Shown piece by piece: positions 53,432 to 62,907 of a stretch of DNA of 64,000 nucleotides. This DNA comes from Pontibacter pudoricolor. Lineage in GTDB: Bacteria > Bacteroidota > Bacteroidia > Cytophagales > Hymenobacteraceae. Under the pieces are notes generated by a model that was given only the letters and a program-made list of their open reading frames with translations, was not told the DNA's origin and did no database searches. The stretch is from positions 1,798,001 to 1,862,000 of the forward strand of contig NZ_CP048106.1 in NCBI RefSeq assembly GCF_010092985.1, in the 5' to 3' direction. Both the position numbers and the translations under genes were made by a program. How positions within the stretch are numbered: the stretch's first letter is position 1; each line of letters opens with the position of its first letter.

Positions 53432-53904
53432 GATATTACCCTCCTTTAAAATTAAAGTTCTGGTAATTAGATGTACTATAGTTAAATCCGTTACAAAGAC
53501 AGGTGCAACATCATGAAAAACAACACTTTAAACTTTAAAAGCTCTAAGGGGTAAACTATAGTTCAGACAGTAAGGATCGAGAGAGACGAGACGGCCTGAT
53601 TAGAACTATAGATCAAGCGACATTAAGTTACTGGTAGCGGCTTGATGCTTAAGCACCGGGCCCAAGGCATAAGTTTAAGTTTAGCCTGAAAACTGGACAG
53701 GGTTGAACTATAAAAGTGCTTTAAAGCTATAGTATCGAAAATATTACGCATGCATACCATATTAACTAAATGGGAGTAAAACAACTTAAAATCATACCTT
53801 TTTTCAAAACAAATCCGGCAGATTGACTAACTTTGTTTGCAGAACATAGTTTTGCGCTATACTTTTATCGTTTCATTTAAGTACAACACGATTCAGAATA
53901 CTAT
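53432..53904. other. Divergent intergenic region before efp
   Basis: A 473-bp stretch without a credible gene. It contains four CTATAG words (about 53474, 53554, 53604, 53727). I see no copy of the composite repeat and no further conserved feature except the promoter-like element of efp at its right end. Confidence 0.5.
53823..53854 (+). promoter_or_regulatory. Promoter-like element of efp
   Basis: TTG (53823-53825), 21-nt spacer, then TAGTTTTG (53847-53854), a full TAnnTTTG match, about 50 bp before the efp start codon. Confidence 0.5.
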
Positions 53905-54468
53905 ATGGCAACCACAGCTGATATTAAAAACGGCGTTGTGATCGAATACAACAACGACCTTTACCAGGTAATAGATTTCCAGCACGTAAAGCCAGGCAAA
54001 GGCCCAGCATTCGTTAGAACCAAGCTAAGAAATATCAAAAGTGGTAAAGTATTAGATAACACCTTTTCGGCAGGCCATAAAATTACAACTGCCCGCGTAG
54101 AGCAACGCCCACACCAGTTCATTTACAAAGATGACATGGGCTACAACTTTATGGACATGAGCTCTTTTGAACAGTTAGCATTACCAGAAGTAATGGTGCC
54201 GTTTGCTGACCTGATGAAAGAAGGCCAGGAAGTAACGATCCTATTCCACGCAGAAACTGAAAGCCCGCTTACCTGCGAGATCCCTCCTTTTGTAGAGTTA
54301 ACAATTACCTATACAGAGCCGGGCCTTAAAGGCGATACCGCAACAAACGCATCAAAACCAGCCATTGTAGAGACAGGCGCAACCATTCAGGTGCCTCTTT
54401 TCATTGGCCAGGACGAAAAAATAAAAGTAGACACTCGTACTTATTCTTACGCAGAAAGAGTAAAATAA
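53905..54468 (+). CDS. efp: Elongation factor P
   Basis: A 187-residue translation factor that rescues ribosomes stalled at polyproline. The tip loop is HVKPGKGPAFVRTKLRN with Lys32 at the position modified in other bacteria; no EpmA or EpmB is in the window. Three OB-like domains, full length. accB follows after 3 bp, so they are coupled. Note that AccB has a proline-rich linker whose translation may depend on EF-P. Confidence 0.97.
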   Translation: MATTADIKNGVVIEYNNDLYQVIDFQHVKPGKGPAFVRTKLRNIKSGKVLDNTFSAGHKITTARVEQRPHQFIYKDDMGYNFMDMSSFEQLALPEVMVPFADLMKEGQEVTILFHAETESPLTCEIPPFVELTITYTEPGLKGDTATNASKPAIVETGATIQVPLFIGQDEKIKVDTRTYSYAERVK

Positions 54469-54471
54469 CAC

Positions 54472-54951
54472 ATGAAAGCTAAAGAAATCCAGGACCTTAT
54501 CGACTTCATCGCCAAATCCGGCCTGAACAAAGTCAACATCGAAACAGAAGAATTCAAGATATCGGTACAGCGTGATGCTGCTCAGAAGGTAAAGTATGTT
54601 AGTGAGCCATCTCACCATGCTCCTGCTGCTCCGGCTGCCGCCGCGCCACAAACTGCTCCGGCACCTGCACCAGCTGCCCCTGCTGCCGCTCCGGTATCCG
54701 ACGACAGCAAATATGTAGCTATCAAGGCGCCAATGATCGGTACTTTCTACCGTGCTGCAAGCCCCGAATCTCCTATCTTTGTGAATGTGGGTGATGAGGT
54801 GAAAAAAGGCCAGGTGATCTGTATCATCGAAGCTATGAAACTGTTCAACGAGATCGAGTCTGAAGTATCAGGTAAGATCGTGAAAGTGTTGGTAGACAAT
54901 GCTACGCCAGTTGAGTACGACCAGCCATTGTTCCTGGTAGATCCTAGCTAA
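54472..54951 (+). CDS. accB: Biotin carboxyl carrier protein of acetyl-CoA carboxylase
   Basis: A 159-residue BCCP. An N-terminal dimerisation region (1-45) is joined by an Ala/Pro linker (about 50-74) to a biotinyl domain with [11 protein letters not shown], where Lys123 carries biotin. It works with biotin carboxylase AccC and the carboxyltransferase to make malonyl-CoA. It is 129 bp before accC, and a terminator-like hairpin lies in that gap. Confidence 0.97.
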   Translation: MKAKEIQDLIDFIAKSGLNKVNIETEEFKISVQRDAAQKVKYVSEPSHHAPAAPAAAAPQTAPAPAPAAPAAAPVSDDSKYVAIKAPMIGTFYRAASPESPIFVNVGDEVKKGQVICIIEAMKLFNEIESEVSGKIVKVLVDNATPVEYDQPLFLVDPS

Positions 54952-54990
54952 TTCATTGATTTGAAAATTTGAAAATGTGAAGATTTGAAG

Positions 54991-55020
54991 ATGGAGACGG
55001 CACTTACCTTCTCCATTTTT
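54991..55020 (+). terminator. Hairpin between accB and accC, possible attenuator
   Basis: ATGGAGA and TCTCCAT arms, extended inside by GG/CC, with TTTTT after the second arm. It lies within a low-complexity spacer of ATTTGAAAATTTGAAAATGTG-like repeats whose left and right parts are roughly complementary. Confidence 0.55.
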
Positions 55021-55080
55021 ATATCATTTTCACTTTACATCTCTGCATTTCCAAATCTCCAAATCTTCTAATCTGACAAT

Positions 55081-56427
55081 ATGTTTAAAAAAATATTAAT
55101 TGCCAACCGGGGCGAGATTGCACTGCGCATTATTCGTACGTGCAAAGAGATGGGCATAAAAACGGTAGCGGTTTATTCTACTGCCGACAAGGAAAGCCTG
55201 CACGTGCGATTTGCTGATGAAGCAGTCTGCATTGGCCCTGCACCAAGTTCACAGTCTTACCTGAACATCCCGCACATTATTGCTGCTGCCGAAATCACTA
55301 ATGCAGACGCAATTCACCCGGGCTACGGTTTCCTGTCTGAGAATGCTGAGTTCTCGCGCATTTGTGCTGAAAATAACATTAAGTTTATAGGTGCTTCGCC
55401 AGAAATGATCAACCAGATGGGTGACAAATCTTCGGCAAAAGCAACTATGCAGAAAGCGGGTGTACCTACTATACCAGGTTCTCCGGGCTTGTTAAAGTCT
55501 TTTGAAGAAGGGATCAAGCTTGCTGCCAAGATCAAGTATCCGGTAATCATCAAAGCAACTGCCGGTGGTGGTGGCCGTGGTATGCGTATCATCAAAGATC
55601 CGTCTGAGTTCGAGAAAATGTGGAACGATGCCCGTACCGAAGCTGCAGCTGCATTTGGTAACGATGGTATTTACCTGGAGAAATTTATCGAAGAGCCACG
55701 TCACATCGAGATTCAGCTGATCGGTGACCAGCATGGCCAGGTAGCTCACCTTTCGGAGCGTGATTGTTCTATTCAGCGTCGTCATCAGAAACTGGTTGAA
55801 GAAACACCTTCTCCTTTTATTACAGACGATCTGCGTGAGCGCATGGGCCAGGCAGCTATTGCCGGTGCTAAAGCCATTAACTACGAAGGTGTTGGAACTA
55901 TAGAATTCCTGGTAGACAAGAACCGTGACTTCTACTTTATGGAGATGAACACGCGTATCCAGGTAGAGCACCCGATCACGGAAGAAGTTATTGATTACGA
56001 CCTGATCAAGGAGCAGATTAAGGTAGCTGCCGGCGAGCGAATTTCCGGTAAAAACTACTACCCTAAAATGCACGCCATCGAGTGCCGTATCAATGCGGAA
56101 GACCCTAAGAACGGATTCCGTCCTTGCCCGGGCAAGATTACAAACCTGCACGTACCAGGCGGTCACGGCGTTCGCGTAGACTCTCACGTGTACTCTGGTT
56201 ACACGATACCGTCTAACTACGACTCTATGATCGCAAAGCTGATTGTAAGCGCACAGACCCGTGAAGAAGCACTTGTAAAAATGAAGCGTGCCCTGAGTGA
56301 ATTCGTGATCGAAGGTATCAAAACAACTGTACCTTTCCACCTGAAGCTGATGGATGATCCGGGTTTTAAAGAAGGCAACTTTACAACGGCTTACTTAGAG
56401 AATTTCGATTTCAAATCGATTGAGTAA
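55081..56427 (+). CDS. accC: Biotin carboxylase subunit of acetyl-CoA carboxylase
   Basis: A 448-residue ATP-grasp enzyme that carboxylates biotin on Acc[21 protein letters not shown] opens the protein; the ATP loop [13 protein letters not shown] (about 159-171), [16 protein letters not shown], and [15 protein letters not shown] with the catalytic Glu and Arg are all present. Full length. Its terminator has a near-identical twin 560 bp downstream. Confidence 0.98.
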   Translation: MFKKILIANRGEIALRIIRTCKEMGIKTVAVYSTADKESLHVRFADEAVCIGPAPSSQSYLNIPHIIAAAEITNADAIHPGYGFLSENAEFSRICAENNIKFIGASPEMINQMGDKSSAKATMQKAGVPTIPGSPGLLKSFEEGIKLAAKIKYPVIIKATAGGGGRGMRIIKDPSEFEKMWNDARTEAAAAFGNDGIYLEKFIEEPRHIEIQLIGDQHGQVAHLSERDCSIQRRHQKLVEETPSPFITDDLRERMGQAAIAGAKAINYEGVGTIEFLVDKNRDFYFMEMNTRIQVEHPITEEVIDYDLIKEQIKVAAGERISGKNYYPKMHAIECRINAEDPKNGFRPCPGKITNLHVPGGHGVRVDSHVYSGYTIPSNYDSMIAKLIVSAQTREEALVKMKRALSEFVIEGIKTTVPFHLKLMDDPGFKEGNFTTAYLENFDFKSIE

Positions 56428-56445
56428 GTAGCCTGAACTATAAAC

Positions 56446-56477
56446 AAAAAAGCCGGTGCATTTGTACCGGCTTTTTT
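56446..56477 (+). terminator. Terminator after accC (copy 1 of a duplicated sequence)
   Basis: A-run, GCCGGTGCATTTGTACCGGC, T-run. The 20-base core recurs exactly at 57017-57036. Confidence 0.9.
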
Positions 56478-56555
56478 GTTTGCAGAACATATAACATAGG
56501 ATATAGTTAATCTTCTATATATATTGCCATCAATGTTCAACTCTTTTATTATTTT

Positions 56556-56996
56556 ATGAAAACTTTTAAACTTTACAGCCTTTTTTTACTTTCAATTCTT
56601 TTTGTTTTCTCATCTTGCAGCAAAGATGACGATCCTAAACCACAAACTAAAACAGAACTTCTCACCGCCAAAGCCTGGAAAATAACTAAAATCAAAGAAA
56701 ATGGTATCGATATTACCAACAGGTCTGATATGGCAATATTGAAAAATGTGCGTATCAAATATAATACTGATGGGACATATACACAGACAAGTTCTGGAAT
56801 AGTTCACATAGGAATATGGGAATTTAACAATAATGAAACACTCCTTGTATATGCTCCTAATACTAAAGTTGAGGAAAACTGGGATATTATAGAACTAAAA
56901 AGCGGTTCTCTAAAAGTTAGAACTACAATGATTTATGAAGATGAATATGGAGTTAAGAAAACTATGCTTGTAGAATTAGAAATGAATCACGCATAA
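56556..56996 (+). CDS. Lipocalin-like small lipoprotein
   Basis: A 146-residue protein with a lipoprotein signal (hydrophobic 6-20, lipobox FSSC, Cys21) and a mature domain with LLTAKAWKITKIKENGIDIT and NTDGTYTQTSSG followed by GIWEFNNNETLLVY, the pattern of Bacteroidota lipocalin-like proteins. No ligand can be named. It is AT-richer than accC and lies between two copies of the same terminator core, which suggests it was inserted with, or by, a duplication. Confidence 0.75.
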   Translation: MKTFKLYSLFLLSILFVFSSCSKDDDPKPQTKTELLTAKAWKITKIKENGIDITNRSDMAILKNVRIKYNTDGTYTQTSSGIVHIGIWEFNNNETLLVYAPNTKVEENWDIIELKSGSLKVRTTMIYEDEYGVKKTMLVELEMNHA

Positions 56997-57009
56997 CCGT
57001 AGTAACTAC

Positions 57010-57043
57010 AAAAAAAGCCGGTGCATTTGTACCGGCTTTTTTT
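57010..57043 (+). terminator. Terminator after lipocalin-like gene (copy 2)
   Basis: A7, the same GCCGGTGCATTTGTACCGGC core as at 56451-56470, then T7. Confidence 0.9.
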
Positions 57044-57103
57044 GTTCACTGACTATCTGTTTAACATATAATACAAACTATAAACTTATATAACCCAATC
57101 TCA

Positions 57104-57143
57104 TAAAAAAAGCGGGACAGAGTTTTTTACTGCATCCCGCTTT
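57104..57143 (-). terminator. Terminator of the DUF3109 gene
   Basis: GCGGGA and TCCCGC stem extended on the A/T side, minus-strand exit TTTTTTT, 23 bp after the stop codon. Confidence 0.7.
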
Positions 57144-57165
57144 CGGATTGTAAACTATAGCTGAA

Positions 57166-57741
57166 TTAAACTTTCTCTGGTTCTTCTTCCATCAGTTGTG
57201 TCAGCTCGTTATACCAGCCTTCTCCATACTTACGGATAAGAGGCTCTTTCAGGAATTGATAAACTTTTACTCCAAGGTCCTGACCAAAATTACAGGCTGC
57301 AGCGCAAATGCTCCAACGGTCATAGTTCAGCGCTTCAAAGTCATCATACTTTGTAATACGGATTGGGTACAGATGGCACGAGATCGGTTTTTTCCAACTG
57401 ATCTTTCCATCGTAATACGCCTGTTCGATAGCACATTTCAGTATGCCTTTCTCATCGTATAGCGCATACGCACACTCACGGTTTTCTATAGTTGGGGTGG
57501 AGTAATCGCCTTCAAAATCTTTGATGTATAGCCCCTGCTCTTCTACTGCCAGTTTGCCGGCACCAGTCATGTATGGTTTAATGTGCTCGTAATTATCAGC
57601 GAGTATCGCCAGCTCACTTTCTTCCAGCGGAGCGCCCAGGTCGCCTTCTACGCAGCAGGCTCCTTTGCATTTCTCGAGGTTACAAACAAAAAAATTATCA
57701 CGGATGTCGTCGCTGATAACGGTATTCTGAAGGACTATCAT
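57166..57741 (-). CDS. DUF3109 family Cys-rich protein
   Basis: A 191-residue protein rich in Cys near the N-terminus ([15 protein letters not shown], residues 19-33) and later ([34 protein letters not shown]). The spacing suggests metal or iron-sulfur binding, as in related zinc/iron-chelating domain proteins; no activity is established. Full length for the family as I know it. It stands alone next to a repeat region. Confidence 0.85.
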   Translation of the reverse strand: MIVLQNTVISDDIRDNFFVCNLEKCKGACCVEGDLGAPLEESELAILADNYEHIKPYMTGAGKLAVEEQGLYIKDFEGDYSTPTIENRECAYALYDEKGILKCAIEQAYYDGKISWKKPISCHLYPIRITKYDDFEALNYDRWSICAAACNFGQDLGVKVYQFLKEPLIRKYGEGWYNELTQLMEEEPEKV

Positions 57742-57829
57742 ATTCTACTAAGGCAATCGGAAGGGAACTTTGCTTCCTGTGTTTAAAGAGACAAAGGTAA
57801 CCAGAAAATAGTTTAGAAGATGTTTAAGT

Positions 57830-58486
57830 TGGTAATCGAACTTCTTAGATCTTTTGTTATCCCGAGCAACGCCGAAGGATCTTGTATGTACTATAGTTAT
57901 AAATTCACCCCTTCCCAACCTTGCCCTAATAACGGGGAAAGGAGTTTAGGTATAATCTTATAGTTTCTTACTTGTCATTTCGAGCGCCAACCGAGAAATC
58001 TTATTTGTTCTATAGCTATAGTTACTGCAACCGGGGAAAAGACGCAAAGTATTGCGTCTCTACAATTCCATTTTGCGCGGACAGGTCCCAACCTGCCCGA
58101 TCTTGGTCTGTAACTATAGAACTATAACCTAACTATAACTATAGCCGAAATTCCACTCTTGAGAGGGGCAGGGTTGTGTTTAATGTACCAGATCTCTCAC
58201 GCTGTTTGAGATGACAAAGTAAAAAGCATTGGTAGATTAACTCCTTCCCCTGTTATTAGGGGAAGGCTGGGAAGGGGTCAAACGCCTATTATAGAACTAT
58301 AGCTTCAGCCTTTGCCATGCCTGTCCCTGTCGGGCCAGTTGAGTCAGGAGACTCAACTTCATAGTAAGTCACGAGTCTGGAGACTCGCGCCAGCGTTACG
58401 GACTCTAACATTACTAACTATTAAGTTATAGACCTTTAAACTCAACTATAGAAAAGCCAAAAACTCTCCCATTACTAAAAACAAAG
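57830..58486. repeat. Composite intergenic repeat, copy 4 (partial)
   Basis: Gene-free stretch. 57856-57890 is a TTATCCCGAGCAACGCC element. 57966-58175 contains, in the orientation of copies 2 and 3, GTCATTTCGAGCGCCAACCG, a degraded GGACAGGTCCCAACCTGCCC palindrome, GATCTTGGTCTGTAACTATA and TCTTGAGAGGGGCAGGG. A paired GAAGGGGTGAATTT / TCCCCTGTTATTAGGGGAAG segment surrounds it. 58314-58394 is the second copy of the two-hairpin module. Confidence 0.75.
58314..58394. repeat. Two-hairpin repeat module, copy 2
   Basis: CCTGTCGGGCCAGTTG, hairpin one GTTGAGTC-AGGA-GACTCAAC (perfect 8 bp), hairpin two CGAGTC-TGGA-GACTCG (perfect 6 bp), then CGCCAGC. Compared with 41551-41630, hairpin two changed from GTG/CAC to GTC/GAC, keeping the stem. 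Confidence 0.75.
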
Positions 58487-58516
58487 AAGGTGACTACCTT
58501 TCGATAATCACCTTTT
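58487..58516 (-). terminator. Terminator of the Sel1/ankyrin gene
   Basis: AAGGTGA and TCACCTT arms with a 14-nt loop; minus-strand exit contains TTTGTTTTTAG. Confidence 0.6.
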
Positions 58517-58533
58517 AATTTCTAAGAATAGCC

Positions 58534-60186
58534 TTAATTCTGTTTTGCTGGAGAACCGGCAGCCATCAGGATGTTACTTACGTTTTCCTGTTTGGTATAG
58601 TCAATAGCTGTTTTACCGGACTGGTCTTTTAGTTTTGGATCAGCGCCTGCCTGTATCAGAGCCAGTATTATCTCAAAGTTTGAATTCAGCTCGCAGGCTA
58701 ACATTAAAGGGGTTTTCCCTTCGTTGTTCTGCAGGTTTGGGTTTGCACCGGAAGCTAATAGCTTTTCGAGCTCCATAATGCCAATATGCTGTCCGTTTGT
58801 AGATTGCAGAGCAGCTGTAAGGGCAGTGCTACCTTCTTTGTCTTTTATGTTCAGATCGGCTTTGTATTTGATAAGCGTATCCAGTAGCTGCACTTGTTCC
58901 TGCTCAAACAACTGGGAGTTAGTGATGCGCGCCCCCGCAACGGTATGATGAAGTGCAGTGCGGCCATCACTATCCTGTGCATTAACATCAGCACCTTTTC
59001 GCAGCAATATACCCGCCATTACCGGACGTACTTCTGGTTGGTAGATTACGCCGTAATCCTCCAGCAACAACGGAATGTAAAGAGTATTCATCAGCGGTGT
59101 TCGCCCATGCAACTCTTCTGCTTCGTAATCATCCGGAATAGCAGTGGTATTCACATTTGCCTTGTTTTTAAGGGCACGTTCCAGCATATCAGGATTACGG
59201 TTTATAGCTGCAATTACCAACTTCTGGTCCGCTGACTGGTTCATGTAGCGGAGCTGCTCATAAGCACTTACACTACCCTTTGAAATGGCTTTGCGGTATA
59301 GTTTGCGTGCCTCATCCAGATTAGTTTCCCCTATTGTTCCTTCTTCGTGTAGCAGGCCTAAGGTGTAAAGTGCCTCACGGTCGCCGGCTTCAACACCTTT
59401 TTTCAGCCAGAAAACAGCCTTATCTTTATCGGGCTTCACTCCTTCCCCATCCAGGTATAAGTTGGCCAGGTAGGTATATGATACCACATCACCTTTATTG
59501 GCGGCGCGGTTCATATAATTAAAAGCATAGCCCAGGTCCTTCATTTCGCCGTAGCCGGTATAGTACATACTTCCCAGCATGCGGTTACTGAAAGCATCGC
59601 CTTCCACAGCTTTCTCCCGGATAACGATTGCTGCAGTTCGCATTTTCTGTAAAAAGTCCTGCTTGTCTTCTTCGTTACGAAGTATCATTAGCTCAGCCAG
59701 ACCCAAATGTCCCAGCATGCTGTTTTCTTCTATGGCACGCTCAAAATAAAAGCGGGCAGAATCGGTGTTGGCAGAGAAAAACTTTGTGCGGTTCTGTATT
59801 TCCAGCAACGTATCGATCTTAACAGATTCGTACTTCAGTTCGCGGTACTGGTGCATACGGCCCAGGAAATAAAGGGCATCGCTCTCCCCCTCATTAATGG
59901 CTTGTTTAAATTTAGCATACGCTTCGTTAAACTGCAGCGACGTATAGTATGTCATCGCTTCCTGCATGGCCGGTGTTTGCCAGATCAGTTTTTCCGGAGC
60001 TTTCTCGGCAGGTTTAGGGGCTACCGGAGTGGTATTGGTTTTAGCAGCTGGTTTCTGAGCGGCTGCTTTTGGAGTGGTGGCAGTTTTATTTGTGGTTGCT
60101 TTTCCGTTTTTCGGTGCCGGTTTACTCTGTGCCGGGCTTAACTGTGCGCTAAAAACGAACAGGGTAAGCAGCAATAGTTTTTTCAT
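58534..60186 (-). CDS. Exported Sel1-repeat and ankyrin-repeat protein
   Basis: About 550 residues from the ATG at 60186 (MKKLLLLTLFVFSAQLSPAQ), chosen because it gives a signal peptide. A Lys/Ala/Pro/Thr linker (20-65) is followed by Sel1-like repeats (about 85-310; MLGSMYYTGYGEMKDLGYAF, YLDGEGVKPDKDKAVFWLKK) and then ankyrin repeats (about 355-545; DGRTALHHTV, GSTALTAALQ, EGKTPLMLACE, SGKTAIDYTK). Such repeats bind proteins. Likely periplasmic or surface-located scaffold. No partner is visible nearby. Confidence 0.88.
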   Translation of the reverse strand: MKKLLLLTLFVFSAQLSPAQSKPAPKNGKATTNKTATTPKAAAQKPAAKTNTTPVAPKPAEKAPEKLIWQTPAMQEAMTYYTSLQFNEAYAKFKQAINEGESDALYFLGRMHQYRELKYESVKIDTLLEIQNRTKFFSANTDSARFYFERAIEENSMLGHLGLAELMILRNEEDKQDFLQKMRTAAIVIREKAVEGDAFSNRMLGSMYYTGYGEMKDLGYAFNYMNRAANKGDVVSYTYLANLYLDGEGVKPDKDKAVFWLKKGVEAGDREALYTLGLLHEEGTIGETNLDEARKLYRKAISKGSVSAYEQLRYMNQSADQKLVIAAINRNPDMLERALKNKANVNTTAIPDDYEAEELHGRTPLMNTLYIPLLLEDYGVIYQPEVRPVMAGILLRKGADVNAQDSDGRTALHHTVAGARITNSQLFEQEQVQLLDTLIKYKADLNIKDKEGSTALTAALQSTNGQHIGIMELEKLLASGANPNLQNNEGKTPLMLACELNSNFEIILALIQAGADPKLKDQSGKTAIDYTKQENVSNILMAAGSPAKQN

Positions 60187-60477
60187 GGCGGGTATGGTAG
60201 TGCGATATTTTTGATATATCATCCGTAAGATTTCTTCTTAATAAGAAGTTTGTTAACAGGCAAAAGTAACTATAAACAGCCTGTAATTCAAACCGGAACT
60301 ATAGCTGGTGTTACAGTTACAAATTCCGGGCCCTTTTATTTAGCCTGCTATAAAACGCTTTTCAGATAAGTATTGTTCATAAGCTAACTATAGCTACCAA
60401 TTTACACTGGCGGTTCTGAATACGGATTTGTATTCGTAAATTGCATAGATTTTAAAGACGCACGCGGAAGAGAACAA
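60187..60477. other. Divergent intergenic region before the helicase gene
   Basis: 291 bp between the Sel1/ankyrin gene and the helicase gene. It contains two CTATAG words and a small hairpin GAATAC-GGATTT-GTATTC (60418-60435) 43 bp before the helicase start. No reading frame. Confidence 0.4.
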
Positions 60478-62730
60478 ATGGATTATATTAGTTTATTGAA
60501 CGAGTCGCAACGCAAGGCAGTACTTCACACCGAAGGCCCGGCCATGATCATTGCGGGTGCCGGCTCAGGCAAAACAAGAGTACTCACTTACCGGATCGCC
60601 CACCTAATCAGTTTAGGGGTTGATCCGTTTAACATACTGGCCCTTACCTTTACCAACAAGGCGGCTAAAGAAATGCGTCACCGTATCGAGAAAGTGATCG
60701 GTAACGAGGCCAAGAATATCTGGATGGGAACGTTCCACTCGGTTTTCTCACGCATTCTTCGTGCCGAAGCAGACAAGATCGGCTACCCGAAAAGCTTTAC
60801 CATTTACGATACCGACGACTCCAAAACGCTCATTCGCAACATTGTGAAGGAGATGAACCTGGACGACAAACTATACAAGGCAAACGTAGTGCTGGGCCGC
60901 ATCTCTTCTGCCAAAAACAAACTGATCTCGCATAAGCAGTACATGAGCGACCCGGTGATACAGGCCGACGACGAAGCTGCCATGCGCCCTAAGATTGGCA
61001 AGATATATGAGCAGTACCAGAACCGTTGCTTTAAGGCTGGTGCCATGGACTTTGATGATCTCCTGTTCCAGACCAACGTGCTTTTCCGTGACCACCCGGA
61101 TGCGCTGAACAAATACCAGAACATCTTTAAGTTTGTAATGGTGGATGAGTACCAGGATACCAACTATTCGCAGTACCTGATCACACGTAAACTGGCAGCA
61201 CAGAACCGCAACATAGTGGTGGTAGGTGATGATGCACAGTCTATTTACGCGTTCCGTGGAGCTGATATCCAGAACATACTCAACTTTGAGCGCGACTACC
61301 CGGAACTGGAAGTATTTAAGCTGGAGCAGAACTATAGATCAACCAAAAACATCGTTCACGCGGCTAATTCGGTTATTAAAAACAACACGGCACAGTTGCG
61401 CAAAGATGTTTTTACCGATAACGAACAGGGCCCGCTGATTGAAGTAATTAAGGCAAACTCGGATAACGAAGAAGGCAAACTGGTGGCTACGTCCATTTTC
61501 GAAGAGAAGATGAACAACCACCTCTCTTACGACGACTTCGCCATCTTATACCGTACCAACGCGCAGTCTAGGGCAATGGAAGAAGCCCTGCGCCGCATGA
61601 ACATCAAGTATAAAATTGTGGGTGGCCTGTCGTTCTATCAACGCAAGGAGATTAAAGACCTGATTGCCTACCTGCGATTAACAGTCAACCCGAACGACGA
61701 GCAGGCGTTGCGCCGTGTGATAAACTACCCGAAACGCGGCATTGGTGAAACGACCGAATCGAAGATATTTGTAACGGCCGATGAGACCAACCACAGCGTT
61801 TGGGAAATAGTGCAGAATGCTGCGCAGTTTATGGGCAACCGCGTGGGCACCGCAATCGAGAACTTCTCGCTGATGATACGGGAGTTCGCGATCATGGCTG
61901 AGAACAACGACGCCTTTGAAGTGGCCAAGCATGTAGCCAAGCGCTCGGGTATTGTGGATGACCTGTACCAGGATAAGACCGTGGAAGGCCTTGCCCGCTA
62001 CGAAAACATACAGGAATTGCTGAACGGTATTAAAGAATATGTAGACGATCCGGAGAAGGAAGATAAAAGCCTTTCGGCGTTTTTGCAGGATATTGCCCTT
62101 ATTACCGATGCTGACACCAAAGCTGACCTGGATGGCGAGTTTGTAACCCTGATGACCATTCACTCGGCCAAAGGTCTGGAGTTTAAGAACGTGTTCATAG
62201 TTGGTATGGAAGAAAACCTTTTCCCGAGCCAGATGATGCTGAATTCCCGCGCTGACCTGGAAGAAGAACGTCGTCTGTTTTACGTAGCCATTACGCGTGC
62301 AGAAAAGAAACTATACCTGACCTACGCTACCAGCCGCTACCAGTGGGGTAACCTGCGGGCATGCGAGAAAAGTCGTTTCCTGGATGAGATAGATCCGAAG
62401 TACCTGAACTTTAAGTATGGCGATACAGGCAACACGGCTTCAGGCAGCATGCTGGACCGTGTGTTACAGCGTAAGAGCAGCATCAGTAGTTTGGTGCAGG
62501 CACCGCCGCGCAAGCAGGCTGCAACAGCCTACACCGCTCCTGCCGACTTTAAGCCAAGCGACACAAGCAACCTTGCGGCCGGTATGAAGGTAGAACACCC
62601 TAAATTCGGTTTTGGCGTAGTAACGCTGGTAGATACCCAGGGCAATAGCGTAAAAGCAACTATAAACTTTGATGAGGTAGGTGAAAAAACCCTGCTCCTG
62701 AGCTTTGCCAAGCTACGCATACATGAGTAA
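60478..62730 (+). CDS. UvrD/PcrA-type DNA helicase
   Basis: A 750-residue superfamily 1A helicase. In order: Q-motif LNESQRKAV (7-15), Walker A AGAGSGKT (26-33), TFTNKAAKEM, DEYQDTN, GDDAQSIYAFRGAD, EQNYRST, TIHSAKGLEFKNVFIVGM and RRLFYVAITRA; all helicase motifs are intact. The C-terminus carries the Tudor-like domain HPKFGFGVVTLVDTQGN that binds RNA polymerase in PcrA. It unwinds DNA 3'-5' in repair and replication restart. Stands alone. Confidence 0.95.
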   Translation: MDYISLLNESQRKAVLHTEGPAMIIAGAGSGKTRVLTYRIAHLISLGVDPFNILALTFTNKAAKEMRHRIEKVIGNEAKNIWMGTFHSVFSRILRAEADKIGYPKSFTIYDTDDSKTLIRNIVKEMNLDDKLYKANVVLGRISSAKNKLISHKQYMSDPVIQADDEAAMRPKIGKIYEQYQNRCFKAGAMDFDDLLFQTNVLFRDHPDALNKYQNIFKFVMVDEYQDTNYSQYLITRKLAAQNRNIVVVGDDAQSIYAFRGADIQNILNFERDYPELEVFKLEQNYRSTKNIVHAANSVIKNNTAQLRKDVFTDNEQGPLIEVIKANSDNEEGKLVATSIFEEKMNNHLSYDDFAILYRTNAQSRAMEEALRRMNIKYKIVGGLSFYQRKEIKDLIAYLRLTVNPNDEQALRRVINYPKRGIGETTESKIFVTADETNHSVWEIVQNAAQFMGNRVGTAIENFSLMIREFAIMAENNDAFEVAKHVAKRSGIVDDLYQDKTVEGLARYENIQELLNGIKEYVDDPEKEDKSLSAFLQDIALITDADTKADLDGEFVTLMTIHSAKGLEFKNVFIVGMEENLFPSQMMLNSRADLEEERRLFYVAITRAEKKLYLTYATSRYQWGNLRACEKSRFLDEIDPKYLNFKYGDTGNTASGSMLDRVLQRKSSISSLVQAPPRKQAATAYTAPADFKPSDTSNLAAGMKVEHPKFGFGVVTLVDTQGNSVKATINFDEVGEKTLLLSFAKLRIHE

Positions 62731-62907
62731 TTAGAAATTGTGAATTAAAAATTGGAAATTGGGCCATGAGCCGGAAGTATAACTTACTGTACTTTTCCAG
62801 TACTGCTCATAACTTCTTGTTCAAATTCCGTAATTCATAGTTGCACTTCGTGTAATATTTATCATTTCTAATTTCTAATTCATAATTTTGAATTTATATA
62901 AAATCTA
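62731..62907. repeat. Low-complexity inverted repeat spacer
   Basis: ATTAGAAATTGTGAATTAAA-type phrases on the left and ATTTCTAATTTCTAATTCAT-type phrases on the right are approximate reverse complements around an unrelated centre of about 90 bp. A TAATTTTG element (62883-62890) matching TAnnTTTG lies 17 bp before the DUF4290 start. Confidence 0.5.
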
